NCBI GenBank assembly: GCA_013288015.1
Contig: JABDCR010000004.1
Coordinates: 21,087-85,086, forward strand
DNA length: 64,000 bases
Direction of reading: 5' to 3'
From: Bacteroidota bacterium
Lineage (GTDB): Bacteria; Bacteroidota; Bacteroidia; B-17B0; Aurantibacillaceae
Shown here: positions 45,039 to 55,020 of the stretch, piece by piece
Position numbering within the stretch: the first letter of the stretch is position 1
How the letters are laid out: each line of letters begins with the position of its first letter
The notes under the pieces: model-generated
Seen by the model: only the letters and a program-made list of their open reading frames with translations
Told to the model about the DNA's origin: nothing
Databases searched by the model: none
Translations under genes and position numbers: made by a program

Positions 45039-46412
45039 TTATTCAACATCATCGCGCAACCAATCGGCTACTTTATTGCCAAATGTTTCAAAAAATTTAC
45101 CGCGTACTTTGTTCGAGTGATTAGCCGGTTTTTTCTTCTCTTTTTCTTTCTCTTCGGGCTTCAATTCAATTTTGCTTTCAAACGTTTTGTTTGTTTTGCG
45201 CATCTCATCTTCCATCTTTTTAATGCCCATCATAACTAAACCTACACCAGTTGAAAACATAGGATTGGTAACGTTTTCAGAGCTTTTTGCAAGATGCTCG
45301 TTTGGTGTACCTATGCGGCAATCAATGCCGGTAAAGTACTCTACCAACTGAGGTAAATGTTTTAATTGAGAACCACCACCTGTAACAACTATACCGGCAG
45401 CTAATTTCTTTTCGTAACCTGAATTTTTTATTTCATACAATACAAAGGCAAGAATTTCTTCCATACGGGCTTGTATAATATGCGCTAAGTTTTTTACCGA
45501 AATTTCTTTATGCGGACGACCACGTAAACCCGGAATAGAAATTACTTCATTCTCATGGTTTTCAATCGCTAATGCCGAACCGAATTTTGTTTTTAATAAT
45601 TCGGCTTGGTTAGTGATAATAGAACATCCTACTTTAATATCTTCAGTAATAATGTTGCCACCTAATGGAATAACTGCAGTATGACGAATAATGCCATCAT
45701 AAAAAATAGCTACATCACTTGTACCACCACCAATATCAACTAATACAACACCGGCTTCTTTTTCTTCTTCGCTTAAGCAAGCATCAGCAGATGCAAGCGG
45801 CTCTAAATTTAAATCAACTACTTTTAAACTGCTACGGTCAACACATTTGTAAATATTTTTAACCGCAGAAACTTGTCCGGTAATAATATGGAAATTTCCT
45901 TCTAAACGAACACCCGCCATCCCAATTGGGTTGCGTATGCCTTGCTCGTTATCCACAATATAATCTTGTGGAATTACATGTATAATTTCTTCGCCCGGCT
46001 GCATAACCAAACGATGCATATTGTCAATTAAATTATCTACATCGCGTTGTGCAACTTCTTCCTCAATTTGCTGACGTGTAATCATGCCGCGGTGTTGCAA
46101 GCTTTTAATGTGCTGCCCCGCTATACCAACTACAACTTCGTTTAACTCGCAAACTTGCTCCAATTTAAAAGTTTGCATTTCGCCTTTTTCGTTTTTAAGC
46201 GTAATGTCTTTGGTAAGCGCATCAGCTACGGCTGCTTTAATAGAGCGAATGGTATCTTCGATATTAGACACAACGCCACGTTTAACACCTAATGAGGGTG
46301 CTTTACCTATGGCAAGAATTTCAATTTTACCATACTCGTTTTTACGGCCAACAATTGCTGCAATTTTTGTTGTTCCGATGTCTAAGCCTACTACAAAGTC
46401 TGATGCTTCCAT
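45039..46412 (-). CDS. ftsA: cell division protein FtsA
   Basis: This 457-residue actin-like protein anchors FtsZ to the membrane. Phosphate-binding loops are GLDIGTTKIAAIVG at about 9-22 and VVLVDIGGGTSDVAIF at about 205-220, with adenosine-site VVTGGGSQLKHLP at about 345-357. The C-terminus (KFFETFGNKVADWLRDDVE) is a probable amphipathic membrane-targeting helix. Length is slightly above that of E. coli FtsA because of a charged insert near the end (ELKPEEKEKEKKKPAN). The gene follows ftsQ by 5 bp, so they are translated together. Confidence 0.97.
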   Translation of the reverse strand: MEASDFVVGLDIGTTKIAAIVGRKNEYGKIEILAIGKAPSLGVKRGVVSNIEDTIRSIKAAVADALTKDITLKNEKGEMQTFKLEQVCELNEVVVGIAGQHIKSLQHRGMITRQQIEEEVAQRDVDNLIDNMHRLVMQPGEEIIHVIPQDYIVDNEQGIRNPIGMAGVRLEGNFHIITGQVSAVKNIYKCVDRSSLKVVDLNLEPLASADACLSEEEKEAGVVLVDIGGGTSDVAIFYDGIIRHTAVIPLGGNIITEDIKVGCSIITNQAELLKTKFGSALAIENHENEVISIPGLRGRPHKEISVKNLAHIIQARMEEILAFVLYEIKNSGYEKKLAAGIVVTGGGSQLKHLPQLVEYFTGIDCRIGTPNEHLAKSSENVTNPMFSTGVGLVMMGIKKMEDEMRKTNKTFESKIELKPEEKEKEKKKPANHSNKVRGKFFETFGNKVADWLRDDVE

Positions 46413-46417
46413 GTTTT

Positions 46418-47230
46418 TTATTTTTTAATGCAAACTACTTGGTTCTTATATTTTAAATTAATGATTGAATATTTGTTCCAACCATTTACACTGTTTAATC
46501 CTTGGGTATAAAAAATTTTAAGTTTCTCAAATTTATCTGCGATGTCATTATCATTTCCGAAAATTATTTTCTGATTTCCAATTGCAGGGTATAGTTCAAT
46601 TTCTCTGTCGCTATTTACGTATGCTTGTGTTATCAATCCGTTTAAAAGTGAATCGTTTTTAATGTAGTTGGCTATTTCGTATATATCATCTATTACAGTT
46701 ATGGCTTTAAAGGCTGAATCTTTTTCTATTTGAGGGATTGAGAAATTATAAAACTGAGAATATTTTTCGGGTATAAAGCCATTTACAATTAACACGCGTG
46801 CTGTATAATGATCGGCCAAAGGCATAATGGTTGCTTTATTATCAATGTAAAAACTCTCACCTCGTGTGTTAATGATTCTTACAACCGGTTTGCGTTGTTT
46901 TACGTTGATGCTTACATCGCCACTTACGGTAACAGCAACTTCTGAACTGGCAATAGATGGATGTGTGTTTAAAGCTTTCTCTAAACGATACACATTTATA
47001 TCTTTCATGGGTTGATTGATAAGTGTATCATTTCTGTCTTTCAGAAATTTTAAAATATCATCTTCATCCAAAAAGCTGTTATCATCATCCTGCTCAATAG
47101 TAACGGTAACAGTTTTACCTTTTACTTTTTTTTCGTTAGCAGTTACAAATGCCAACGAACTTACTAATCCTGCAATTCCAAGAAACCAAAGAACAATTAC
47201 TCCTATCTTTTTAAAATTAATTTTCTTCAT
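46418..47230 (-). CDS. ftsQ: cell division protein FtsQ
   Basis: This 270-residue bitopic protein has a short cytosolic lead, a single transmembrane helix at about 9-27 (VIVLWFLGIAGLVSSLAFV), then a POTRA domain (about 45-115) and a beta domain typical of FtsQ/DivIB. It links FtsB/L to the divisome. The 5-bp gap to ftsA and 25-bp gap to murC place it in the operon. The sequence is divergent from proteobacterial FtsQ. The assignment depends on order and architecture. Confidence 0.85.
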   Translation of the reverse strand: MKKINFKKIGVIVLWFLGIAGLVSSLAFVTANEKKVKGKTVTVTIEQDDDNSFLDEDDILKFLKDRNDTLINQPMKDINVYRLEKALNTHPSIASSEVAVTVSGDVSINVKQRKPVVRIINTRGESFYIDNKATIMPLADHYTARVLIVNGFIPEKYSQFYNFSIPQIEKDSAFKAITVIDDIYEIANYIKNDSLLNGLITQAYVNSDREIELYPAIGNQKIIFGNDNDIADKFEKLKIFYTQGLNSVNGWNKYSIINLKYKNQVVCIKK

Positions 47231-47255
47231 TTTATAATTTCACCCCTAAACAAGT

Positions 47256-48659
47256 TTAGGATGACACTTCCATTTTCTTCTTCAAAAAACCTTCTATAGG
47301 TTCAACTAACATATCTATATCTCCTGCACCTAATGTCAACAGCACTTCTGTGTTATGTTCCTTTAAATAAGCAACCACTTCATTCTTTTGCAACACTTTT
47401 TTATTTGTCGATTTCATTTTGCTCAACAACATAGCTGACGTAATTCCTTCAATAGGCAATTCACGTGCAGGGTAAATGTCTAATAGCAAACATTCATCCA
47501 GCATATCCAAACTCTCTGCAAAGCCATCTGCAAAATCGCGTGTGCGTGTAAACAAATGCGGCTGAAAAATGCCGGTAATTTTTTTAGCCGGATACAAGGC
47601 TTTTGCTGCTCCAATTGCTGCCTTCAACTCCTCAGGGTGATGCGCATAATCATCGATGTAAATAACATTTTTTGTTTTTACCCGATAATCAAACCTGCGT
47701 TTTACGCCACCAAAACTTTGTAATGCTTTTTTTATTACAGCATTATCAATGTTTAGTAGTTGTGCTACAGCTACTGCGGCTGTTGCATTTTCTACATTAT
47801 GTAAACCCGGAATGCCCAACACAGCATTACTTAAATACGACAAAGAACTCGCTACATCAAAATAAAAATCACCGTCACGTATCTCTACGTTTTTCGCACA
47901 GAAATCTGCTTCTAAATTTACAGCGTATGTTTGCCTCTTTACTTCAAGCGATAATGTGTTATCAACATTTTTCTTAACAATTAAATGTCCCTTGGCATTT
48001 ACCTGATTTGCAAACATGGTATACGAATCGTGCATGTAACTTACATCGCCATATATATCTAAATGGTCAGCATCAACACTTGTAATTACTCCCATATAAG
48101 GGTATAGAGTTAAAAAAGAACGGTCGTACTCGTCAGCCTCAACCACTACAAATGTATTTTCACTAGGTTGTTTGTTTCCTAAAAGTAAATTGGTGTTATA
48201 GTTTTTTGTGATGCCACCTAAAAAAGCGTAGCAGTCAAAGCCTGCGGTTTTTAAAATATGAGCTACTAAAGAAGATGTGGTTGTTTTACCATGCGTGCCT
48301 GCCACAGCAATAGTTTTAAACTGCTTGGTTATTTCGCCTAAAACCTCGGCACGTTTTTTTAATATGTAGTTTTCTTTTTGAACAAAAACAAATTCAGCAT
48401 GGTCTTTTGGTACAGCAGGGGTGTAAATAATTAAAATATTTTCTTTTTCATATTCGGCCAGCAGGTAATTCAAATATTCCACATTTTCATCAAAATGTAT
48501 ATCTATGCCTTCTGCTTGTAACTCACTGGTAAGTGTGGTGGGCGTTTTATCATAACCTGCCACTTTAATACCATAATGATTAAAATAGCGAGCCAGCGCA
48601 CTCATGCCAATGCCACCAATCCCCAAAAAATAAATAAGTTTATAATTAAACAGGTTCAT
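47256..48659 (-). CDS. murC: UDP-N-acetylmuramate--L-alanine ligase MurC
   Basis: This 467-residue enzyme adds L-alanine to UDP-MurNAc. The N-terminal Rossmann motif is LGIGGIGMSALARYF (about 12-26). The ATP loop is VAGTHGKTTTSSLVAHI (about 118-134), followed by EADEYDRSF (about 172-180) and DYAHHPEELKAAI (about 330-342). These are the MurC form of the Mur ligase motifs. It lies in the operon after murG with an 11-bp gap, and ftsQ follows after 25 bp. Confidence 0.96.
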   Translation of the reverse strand: MNLFNYKLIYFLGIGGIGMSALARYFNHYGIKVAGYDKTPTTLTSELQAEGIDIHFDENVEYLNYLLAEYEKENILIIYTPAVPKDHAEFVFVQKENYILKKRAEVLGEITKQFKTIAVAGTHGKTTTSSLVAHILKTAGFDCYAFLGGITKNYNTNLLLGNKQPSENTFVVVEADEYDRSFLTLYPYMGVITSVDADHLDIYGDVSYMHDSYTMFANQVNAKGHLIVKKNVDNTLSLEVKRQTYAVNLEADFCAKNVEIRDGDFYFDVASSLSYLSNAVLGIPGLHNVENATAAVAVAQLLNIDNAVIKKALQSFGGVKRRFDYRVKTKNVIYIDDYAHHPEELKAAIGAAKALYPAKKITGIFQPHLFTRTRDFADGFAESLDMLDECLLLDIYPARELPIEGITSAMLLSKMKSTNKKVLQKNEVVAYLKEHNTEVLLTLGAGDIDMLVEPIEGFLKKKMEVSS

Positions 48660-48670
48660 TTATCGAAAAA

Positions 48671-49777
48671 TTATTTATAGCCCACTAATTTTAAAACCTC
48701 GTTTGTAATAACTTCTGCCGCATTTGGCAAAGCCATTTTTGCCATGTTTTGTTTTAGCTCTTGTTGTCTTGCATCATCGGCAATTAGCTTAACAGCCTCG
48801 TTTACTAATTTGCTCGATGCTTCAGTATCTTTTACTAAAATGGCTGCATTTTTATTTACTAACGACATGGCATTTTTAGTTTGATGATCTTCTGCCGCAG
48901 TAGGCAGCGGAACTAAAATACAAGGCTTTTGAATGATGCATAATTCTGAAATAGCACCCGCACCCGCACGAGATACCACGCAATCTGCCACGGCATAAGC
49001 CAAATCCATACGGGTAATAAAATCAACTGCTTTTATATTTTTATCTGTGAATGGAGCTGTTTGTTGTTTAGCAGTATCAATATAAATTTTACCTGTTTGC
49101 CAAACCAACTGAATGTTGTTGTCGGCTAACTGTTGTAAACCCTTACCCATAGCCTCGTTGATACCCTTAGCACCAAGACTTCCACCAACAACTAAAATGA
49201 TTTTTTTGTTTCCGTCTAAATTGAAAAATTTTAAACCTTCCTCACGTTTATCAGCTACTTGTCGTAAATCTTGTCTAACCGGGTTTCCGGTCAAAATAAT
49301 TTTTTCTTTCGGAAAAAATTTGTCCATGCCCTCATAAGCCACACAAATTTTACTAACCTTTTTTGAAAGAATTTTATTTGTAATGCCCGGGTATGAATTT
49401 TGTTCTTGAATCAACGTTGCAATGCCTCTTGATGATGCCGCACGTAACATAGGCCCACTGGCATAACCACCCGTGCCTATAACAACATGGGGTTTAAAAT
49501 CATTTAATATTTTTCTTGCTTTTAAAATGCTTGATATAACCTTAAATGGAAAAGATAAATTTGATAATGTGAGCTTGCGTTGCAAACCGCTTATCCAAAG
49601 CCCTATAATTTTGTAACCGGCAGCCGGAACTTTTTCCATTTCCATTCTGCCTTCAGCACCCACAAATAAAATATCTGCATCGGGTACTTGTTTTTTTATT
49701 TGATTAGCAATAGCAACTGCCGGAAAAATATGTCCGCCGGTGCCACCGCCACTCAGTATAACTTTAAGCTGTGGCAA
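48671..49777 (-). CDS. murG: undecaprenyldiphospho-muramoylpentapeptide GlcNAc-transferase MurG
   Basis: This 368-residue peripheral membrane glycosyltransferase adds GlcNAc to lipid I to make lipid II. The N-terminal motif is LSGGGTGGHIFPAVAIA (about 9-25). The donor-site region is VVSRAGAGAISEL and PLPTAAEDHQTKNA (about 260-300). Its start overlaps the ftsW end by 14 bp, which indicates translational coupling. Length is normal. Confidence 0.96.
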   Translation of the reverse strand: MPQLKVILSGGGTGGHIFPAVAIANQIKKQVPDADILFVGAEGRMEMEKVPAAGYKIIGLWISGLQRKLTLSNLSFPFKVISSILKARKILNDFKPHVVIGTGGYASGPMLRAASSRGIATLIQEQNSYPGITNKILSKKVSKICVAYEGMDKFFPKEKIILTGNPVRQDLRQVADKREEGLKFFNLDGNKKIILVVGGSLGAKGINEAMGKGLQQLADNNIQLVWQTGKIYIDTAKQQTAPFTDKNIKAVDFITRMDLAYAVADCVVSRAGAGAISELCIIQKPCILVPLPTAAEDHQTKNAMSLVNKNAAILVKDTEASSKLVNEAVKLIADDARQQELKQNMAKMALPNAAEVITNEVLKLVGYK

Positions 49778-50939
49778 GTTCGCCTCCTTTCTCGGTTTCT
49801 ATTTCTTCTTTGCCATCGTTATCGTAAACTTCGCGGCTAACACTTAAAATAATGCCCACCGAAATACTGGTAAACCAAATAGAAGTTCCTCCCATGCTCA
49901 CTAAAGGCAATGGCTGACCCGTTACCGGAAATAAATTTACCGCGACCGCCATATTTACCATGGCCTGAAAAACCAAACTAAAACTTAAACCAACGGCTAG
50001 TAAACCTCCAAAGGTTTTTTCTGCCTTCCGTAAAATTCGTATCGACCTAAAAAATAAAATAAGATACAAAAATAAAAGTGATAAACCCATAAGTGACCCG
50101 TACTCTTCTATAATAATAGCATATATAAAGTCAGATGCAGCTTGCGGTAAAAAATTCCGTTGTGTGCTGTTGCCCGGGCCAACCCCAAAACCGTATCCAC
50201 GGGCTATAGCAATTTTAGCTTGTTCTGACTGATAATTACTTTGCGAATCTCCACTCGTAAAATTCTCAATACGGGCTTTCCATGTGGCACCCCTGCGCAT
50301 AATATCGGGCTTTACATAAATCACCGTTCCAAAAAGTATCCCGGCTAATAAACCTGCTCCAACAATGGCTCCAATAAATTTTAATGGAACTCTACCAACA
50401 AACATAATAAGCAGGCACGTAAAAAATAATAAAGCAGCTGTAGAAAAGTTTGCCGGAAAAATTAATGCGCAAATTATTCCTACCGGAAGAAGAATGGATT
50501 TTAGGATAACCTTGAAATCATCTAACTGATCTTGTTTTATAGTAAGCATTCGGGCTACAAAAACAATGAGTGCGAGTTTTGCAAAATCGGAGGTTTGAAA
50601 GGTTAAACCAATCCCCGGAATCTCTAGCCAACGATTTGCCTCGCCTGCACTAACACCTTTTAGTAACGTAAATAATAAAAGTGGAATAGAAATAATTAAA
50701 CCAACTTGCGATAAACGCGAAAATAATTTGTAATTAAATTTATGTACTAGGTACATAATTACAAACCCCATTAGGCATATCACCCCGTGCTTTATTAAAA
50801 AGTACTCGGTGTTTCCGCCTTTTGATTTTTGCGCCAATGCGTTACTTGAACTGTATACTACCAATACAGAAATAATGGTAAGTAAAAATACAACCATCCA
50901 AATAACGCGGTCGCCTTTTATATAGTTAGTTAGTTTCAA
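49764..50939 (-). CDS. ftsW: lipid II polymerase FtsW (SEDS family)
   Basis: This 391-residue polytopic protein with about ten helices is the septal peptidoglycan polymerase partner of FtsI. The SEDS signatures include the late-loop RNFLPQAASDFIYAIIIEEYG (about 255-275) and NMAVAVNLFPVTGQPLPLVSMGGTS (about 325-350). The C-terminal tail is acidic (KEEIETEKGGELATA). It is 9 bp after murD and overlaps murG. Confidence 0.95.
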   Translation of the reverse strand: MKLTNYIKGDRVIWMVVFLLTIISVLVVYSSSNALAQKSKGGNTEYFLIKHGVICLMGFVIMYLVHKFNYKLFSRLSQVGLIISIPLLLFTLLKGVSAGEANRWLEIPGIGLTFQTSDFAKLALIVFVARMLTIKQDQLDDFKVILKSILLPVGIICALIFPANFSTAALLFFTCLLIMFVGRVPLKFIGAIVGAGLLAGILFGTVIYVKPDIMRRGATWKARIENFTSGDSQSNYQSEQAKIAIARGYGFGVGPGNSTQRNFLPQAASDFIYAIIIEEYGSLMGLSLLFLYLILFFRSIRILRKAEKTFGGLLAVGLSFSLVFQAMVNMAVAVNLFPVTGQPLPLVSMGGTSIWFTSISVGIILSVSREVYDNDGKEEIETEKGGELATA

Positions 50940-50948
50940 TTTTTAATT

Positions 50949-52289
50949 TTAAAGAGAACGAACTGATGATTTGAATTGAGAGCCACGGTCTTCGTAATTT
51001 TGAAACAAATCAAAACTTGCACAAGCTGGCGATAATAAAACCGCATCACCTTTTTTACCCAATTTGTAAGAATAAGAAACTGCTTCGTGCATTGATTGTG
51101 CTTCAACAATAGTTTCAACTGCTGAAGTGAAATTTTCAATCAGCTTAGAGTTATCTACTCCTAAACAAACAATTGCTTTTACTTTACTTTTTACTAAATC
51201 GTAAAGTTGAGTGTAATCGTTTCCTTTATCAACACCACCCATAATTAACACTACAGGTTTAGTCATGCTTTCTAAGGCATACCATACTGAGTTAATATTT
51301 GTAGCTTTTGAATCATTTATAAATTCAATGCCGTTAATGGTTGCAACAACTTCTAAACGGTGTTCTACATTTACAAAATCGCTCAGGCTTTCGCGAACGT
51401 TTTCTTTGCGTACATCAACCAGGCGAGCTGCAATTGCAGATGCCATTGAGTTGTAAACGTTGTGCTTGCCTTGCAGGGCTAATTGTTCTATGGTCATGGT
51501 TATAGGGTTTTGGTTTATATTTATGGTTATTTCGTTTTCGTTTAAATAGGCTCCGTCTTGTTCAATTTTTTTCTTGATAGAAAAAGGATAGCGAGTTGCT
51601 TGAGGATTTACTTGCTCTAAATATTGCATGATGGCCTCGTCATCTGCACAATAAATAAAAGCACCATCGGCGGTTTGGTTTTGCGCTACGCGGAATTTTG
51701 ACATCGCATAATTCTCAAACTTATATTCGTATCTATCTAAATGATCAGGAGTAATATTTAAAAGAATGGCTATATCTGCTTTAAAATCATACATGCCATC
51801 TAACTGAAAACTGCTTAATTCAATAACATAGTAGTCAAAATTTTCAGTAGCTACTTGCCAAGCTAAACTTTTGCCAATGTTGCCTGCTAAGCCTACATTG
51901 TAACCAGCATTAGTAAGTATATGATACGTTAGCATGGTAGTTGTTGTTTTACCATTGCTACCGGTAATGCAAATCTTTTTTGCATTCGTATATCTACCCG
52001 CAAATTCAATTTCAGAAATAACTTTAATGCCTTTTGCTTTTGCTTTTTTTACTAAATCAGCTTTATCAGGGATGCCCGGACTTTTAATTATTTCGCTGGC
52101 GTTTAAAATTTTCTCTTCGGTATGTACGCCCTCTTCAAATGCAATATTGCTTTCTTGCAATGCGGTTTTATATTTTTCTTTTATCTCACCTTTGTCAGAT
52201 ACAAATACATCAAAGCCCTTAGCTTGCGCCAGGATAGCAGCACCCACGCCGCTTTCTCCGCTACCTAATATGACGATACGTTTTTCCAC
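50949..52289 (-). CDS. murD: UDP-N-acetylmuramoylalanine--D-glutamate ligase MurD
   Basis: This 446-residue Mur ligase adds D-glutamate to UDP-MurNAc-L-Ala. The N-terminal motif is VILGSGESGVGAAILA (about 5-20). The ATP loop is CITGSNGKTTTTMLTY (about 107-122). HRLEVVATINGIEFINDSKATN (about 290-311) is the usual MurD signature. It overlaps mraY by one base and precedes ftsW by 9 bp. Confidence 0.96.
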   Translation of the reverse strand: MEKRIVILGSGESGVGAAILAQAKGFDVFVSDKGEIKEKYKTALQESNIAFEEGVHTEEKILNASEIIKSPGIPDKADLVKKAKAKGIKVISEIEFAGRYTNAKKICITGSNGKTTTTMLTYHILTNAGYNVGLAGNIGKSLAWQVATENFDYYVIELSSFQLDGMYDFKADIAILLNITPDHLDRYEYKFENYAMSKFRVAQNQTADGAFIYCADDEAIMQYLEQVNPQATRYPFSIKKKIEQDGAYLNENEITININQNPITMTIEQLALQGKHNVYNSMASAIAARLVDVRKENVRESLSDFVNVEHRLEVVATINGIEFINDSKATNINSVWYALESMTKPVVLIMGGVDKGNDYTQLYDLVKSKVKAIVCLGVDNSKLIENFTSAVETIVEAQSMHEAVSYSYKLGKKGDAVLLSPACASFDLFQNYEDRGSQFKSSVRSL

Positions 52290-53557
52290 TATCTAAGTTT
52301 CAGCGTTACAATGGTTAGTATGGCTAACATGATTCCTATAATCCAAAAACGAGAAACAATTTTTGATTCATGTAAACCACCTTTGTGATAATGGTGATGA
52401 AGAGGTGCCATTTTAAATAAGCGATGTGTTTTTGCGTACTCAAGTCCGTGTTTCTTTTTTCTGATTTTAAAAACAAATACTTGCATTACAACCGAAAGGT
52501 TTTCCACTAAAAAAATTCCGCATAGAATAGGAATTAAAAGTTCTTTGCGGATAGCAATTGCAAATACGGCAATGATCCCACCTAATGCTAAACTTCCGGT
52601 ATCGCCCATAAAAACCTGAGCAGGATATGAATTGTACCAAAGGAAACCAATACAAGCACCCACAAATGCTGCAATAAAAATTACCAACTCACCCGAGTTG
52701 GGGATGTACATAATATTGAGGTAATCGGCAAAAACCATATTACCCGATACATAAGCTAAAATGCCGAGTGTGGTTCCAATAATAGCAGATGTGCCCGTAG
52801 CCAAACCATCCATGCCATCGGTTAAATTTGCTCCGTTAGAAACCGCTGTTACAATTATAATTACAATAGGAATAAAAATTATCCATCCCCATTTATTACA
52901 ATCATTACAAACCCATCCGATTAGATTGTTGTAATCAAACTCATTATTTTTTACAAACGGAATAGTTGTTTTTAATGTTTTGGTTTCTTCAACAGCATAC
53001 TTAGGTGCTTTGTATTCGTTGCCTTGACTTATAGCTACATCGAAAGAAGTAGATTTTGGGCCGCTTGAATAAACACGTTCCTTAATGGTAACTTCCGGAT
53101 TAAAATAAAGTGTAACGCCAACAATTAATCCAATACCAACTTGGCCTATTATTTTAAATCGCCCTTGTAAACCTTCTTTATTTTTTTTGAACACTTTAAT
53201 GTAATCATCCAAAAACCCTATTAAACCAAGCCATACAGTAGATACCAGCATTAAGATGATATATACATTATGAAGTTTTGCAAATAATAAAGTTGGAATG
53301 ATTATAGCAGCAAGAATAATTAAACCACCCATGGTTGGTGTACCTGCTTTTTGTTTTTCGCCGGCTAAACCTAAATCGCGAATAGTTTCGCCAATTTGTT
53401 TGTGACGAATAAAATCGATAATGCGTTTACCAAATACTAAAGAGATAACCAGTGACGTAATTACAGCCATGGCCGCGCGAAACGATATGTACTGAAACAC
53501 ACCTGCACCCGGAAAATCAAAGGCTTTGTGAAGCCATGTAAACAAATAGTAAAACAT
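52289..53557 (-). CDS. mraY: phospho-N-acetylmuramoyl-pentapeptide transferase MraY
   Basis: This 422-residue membrane enzyme joins UDP-MurNAc-pentapeptide to undecaprenyl phosphate to form lipid I. The catalytic motifs are [22 protein letters not shown] (about 115-137), [12 protein letters not shown] (about 245-256) and [11 protein letters not shown] (about 384-394). It is longer than E. coli MraY because of a loop at about 155-220 ([15 protein letters not shown]..); such inserts are typical of the phylum. It overlaps the stop/start of murE and murD. Confidence 0.96.
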   Translation of the reverse strand: MFYYLFTWLHKAFDFPGAGVFQYISFRAAMAVITSLVISLVFGKRIIDFIRHKQIGETIRDLGLAGEKQKAGTPTMGGLIILAAIIIPTLLFAKLHNVYIILMLVSTVWLGLIGFLDDYIKVFKKNKEGLQGRFKIIGQVGIGLIVGVTLYFNPEVTIKERVYSSGPKSTSFDVAISQGNEYKAPKYAVEETKTLKTTIPFVKNNEFDYNNLIGWVCNDCNKWGWIIFIPIVIIIVTAVSNGANLTDGMDGLATGTSAIIGTTLGILAYVSGNMVFADYLNIMYIPNSGELVIFIAAFVGACIGFLWYNSYPAQVFMGDTGSLALGGIIAVFAIAIRKELLIPILCGIFLVENLSVVMQVFVFKIRKKKHGLEYAKTHRLFKMAPLHHHYHKGGLHESKIVSRFWIIGIMLAILTIVTLKLR

Positions 53558-55020
53558 TATACGTTAAGTGTTTTTAAGGTTTCTTTTAAAATTTCAAAAT
53601 CATCAAACGGATGTTTTATACCTTTTATCTCCTGATATTTTTCATGCCCTTTACCTGCAATTAAAATAATGTCACCGGGTTTGGCTAACGAACAGGCAGT
53701 TTTTATGGCTTCTTTTCTGTCCGTAATACGTAATGTTTTTTTTGCATCAACCGGATCAATGCCTTTTTGCATTTGATTTAAAATTTCTTCAGGGTTTTCG
53801 CTGCGCGGATTATCAGATGTAAGAATTACTTTGTTGCTAAACTGACAAGCAATCTTCGCCATAATAGGTCGCTTAGTGGCATCTCTGTCTCCACCACAAC
53901 CTGCAAGCGTTACAACCTGCTCGTTACCCGTACGAATTCCTTTTATAGTTTCTAAAACATTTTTTAAAGCATCAGGTGTATGGGCATAATCAACAATGCC
54001 AATAATGCCTGTTTCTGATTTTAAATATTGAAACCTTCCTTCAACTGAATTTAAGGTGCTAAGCGCGGTAAGTATATTGGTAGCATCTTGCTTTAATAAA
54101 ACAGCTACGCTGTAAACAGCTAACACGTTATAAGCATTAAACATGCCTATTAGTTTTACCCAAACTTCTTTGTTATCTATATTTAGTAATAAACCATTTA
54201 AATGATTTTCTACAATACGGCATTTATGGTCGGCTGGAGATTTAAGCGCATAAGTAACACGAGTTGCCTTGGTGTTTTGCAAGATCACCATGCCATTAGC
54301 ATCATCTTTATTAGTTAAAGCAAATGCTTCTTCAGGTAAATTATCGAAGAAAGTTTTTTTAGCTTTAATGTATTCGTCAAATGTTTTGTGGTAGTCTAAA
54401 TGATCGTGTGTAATGTTGGTGAAAACGCCGCCCGCAAAAGTTATTCCGGTCACGCGGTGTTGCACAATAGCATGTGAGCTAACTTCCATAAACACATACT
54501 GACAACCTTTTTCAAGCATTTTGTTCAGCAACTTGTTTAAAGAAATAGCATCGGGTGTTGTATGTGTAGCAACAAGCTCTTCGTTATTAATTTTATTTTT
54601 TACGGTAGATAATAAACCTACTGTATATCCTAATGATTTAAAAAGATTGTATAAAAGTGTAACAGTAGTTGTTTTACCATTAGTGCCGGTAACACCAACT
54701 AATTTTAATTTTTGCGAAGGATTATCATAAAAGTTAGCCGCAATAATTCCTAAAGCATAATTCGCATTCTTAACTTTTACATACGTAATGTTTTCAAGTT
54801 GCATTGTAGGAATTTCTTCACAAACAATTGCAATAGCACCTGTTTCAATGGCTTGTGTAATAAAATTATGTCCATCAACCGCAGTACCTCTTACGGCAAT
54901 AAACAAACTATCTTTTTTTACTTTGCGAGAATCAAATGTTATAGAAGATACCGCCACATTAGTAGTGCCAATTATTTCTTCTAATCCCGCTTTATAAAGT
55001 ATGTCAGTTAATAAACGCAT
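53557..55020 (-). CDS. murE: UDP-MurNAc-tripeptide synthetase MurE
   Basis: This 487-residue Mur ligase adds the third amino acid of the stem peptide. The ATP loop is [17 protein letters not shown] (about 108-124). The motif [12 protein letters not shown] (about 400-411) is the DNPR form that selects meso-diaminopimelate, so the cell wall is predicted to be DAP-type. It overlaps the ends of ftsI and mraY by one base each. Confidence 0.96.
   Translation of the reverse strand: MRLLTDILYKAGLEEIIGTTNVAVSSITFDSRKVKKDSLFIAVRGTAVDGHNFITQAIETGAIAIVCEEIPTMQLENITYVKVKNANYALGIIAANFYDNPSQKLKLVGVTGTNGKTTTVTLLYNLFKSLGYTVGLLSTVKNKINNEELVATHTTPDAISLNKLLNKMLEKGCQYVFMEVSSHAIVQHRVTGITFAGGVFTNITHDHLDYHKTFDEYIKAKKTFFDNLPEEAFALTNKDDANGMVILQNTKATRVTYALKSPADHKCRIVENHLNGLLLNIDNKEVWVKLIGMFNAYNVLAVYSVAVLLKQDATNILTALSTLNSVEGRFQYLKSETGIIGIVDYAHTPDALKNVLETIKGIRTGNEQVVTLAGCGGDRDATKRPIMAKIACQFSNKVILTSDNPRSENPEEILNQMQKGIDPVDAKKTLRITDRKEAIKTACSLAKPGDIILIAGKGHEKYQEIKGIKHPFDDFEILKETLKTLNV

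Noticed and set aside
47245-47260. CCTAAAC-aa-GTTTAGG palindrome at the murC 3' end
   Set aside because: Short stem without a T-run; the operon appears to continue into ftsQ. It might modulate read-through but evidence is too thin.
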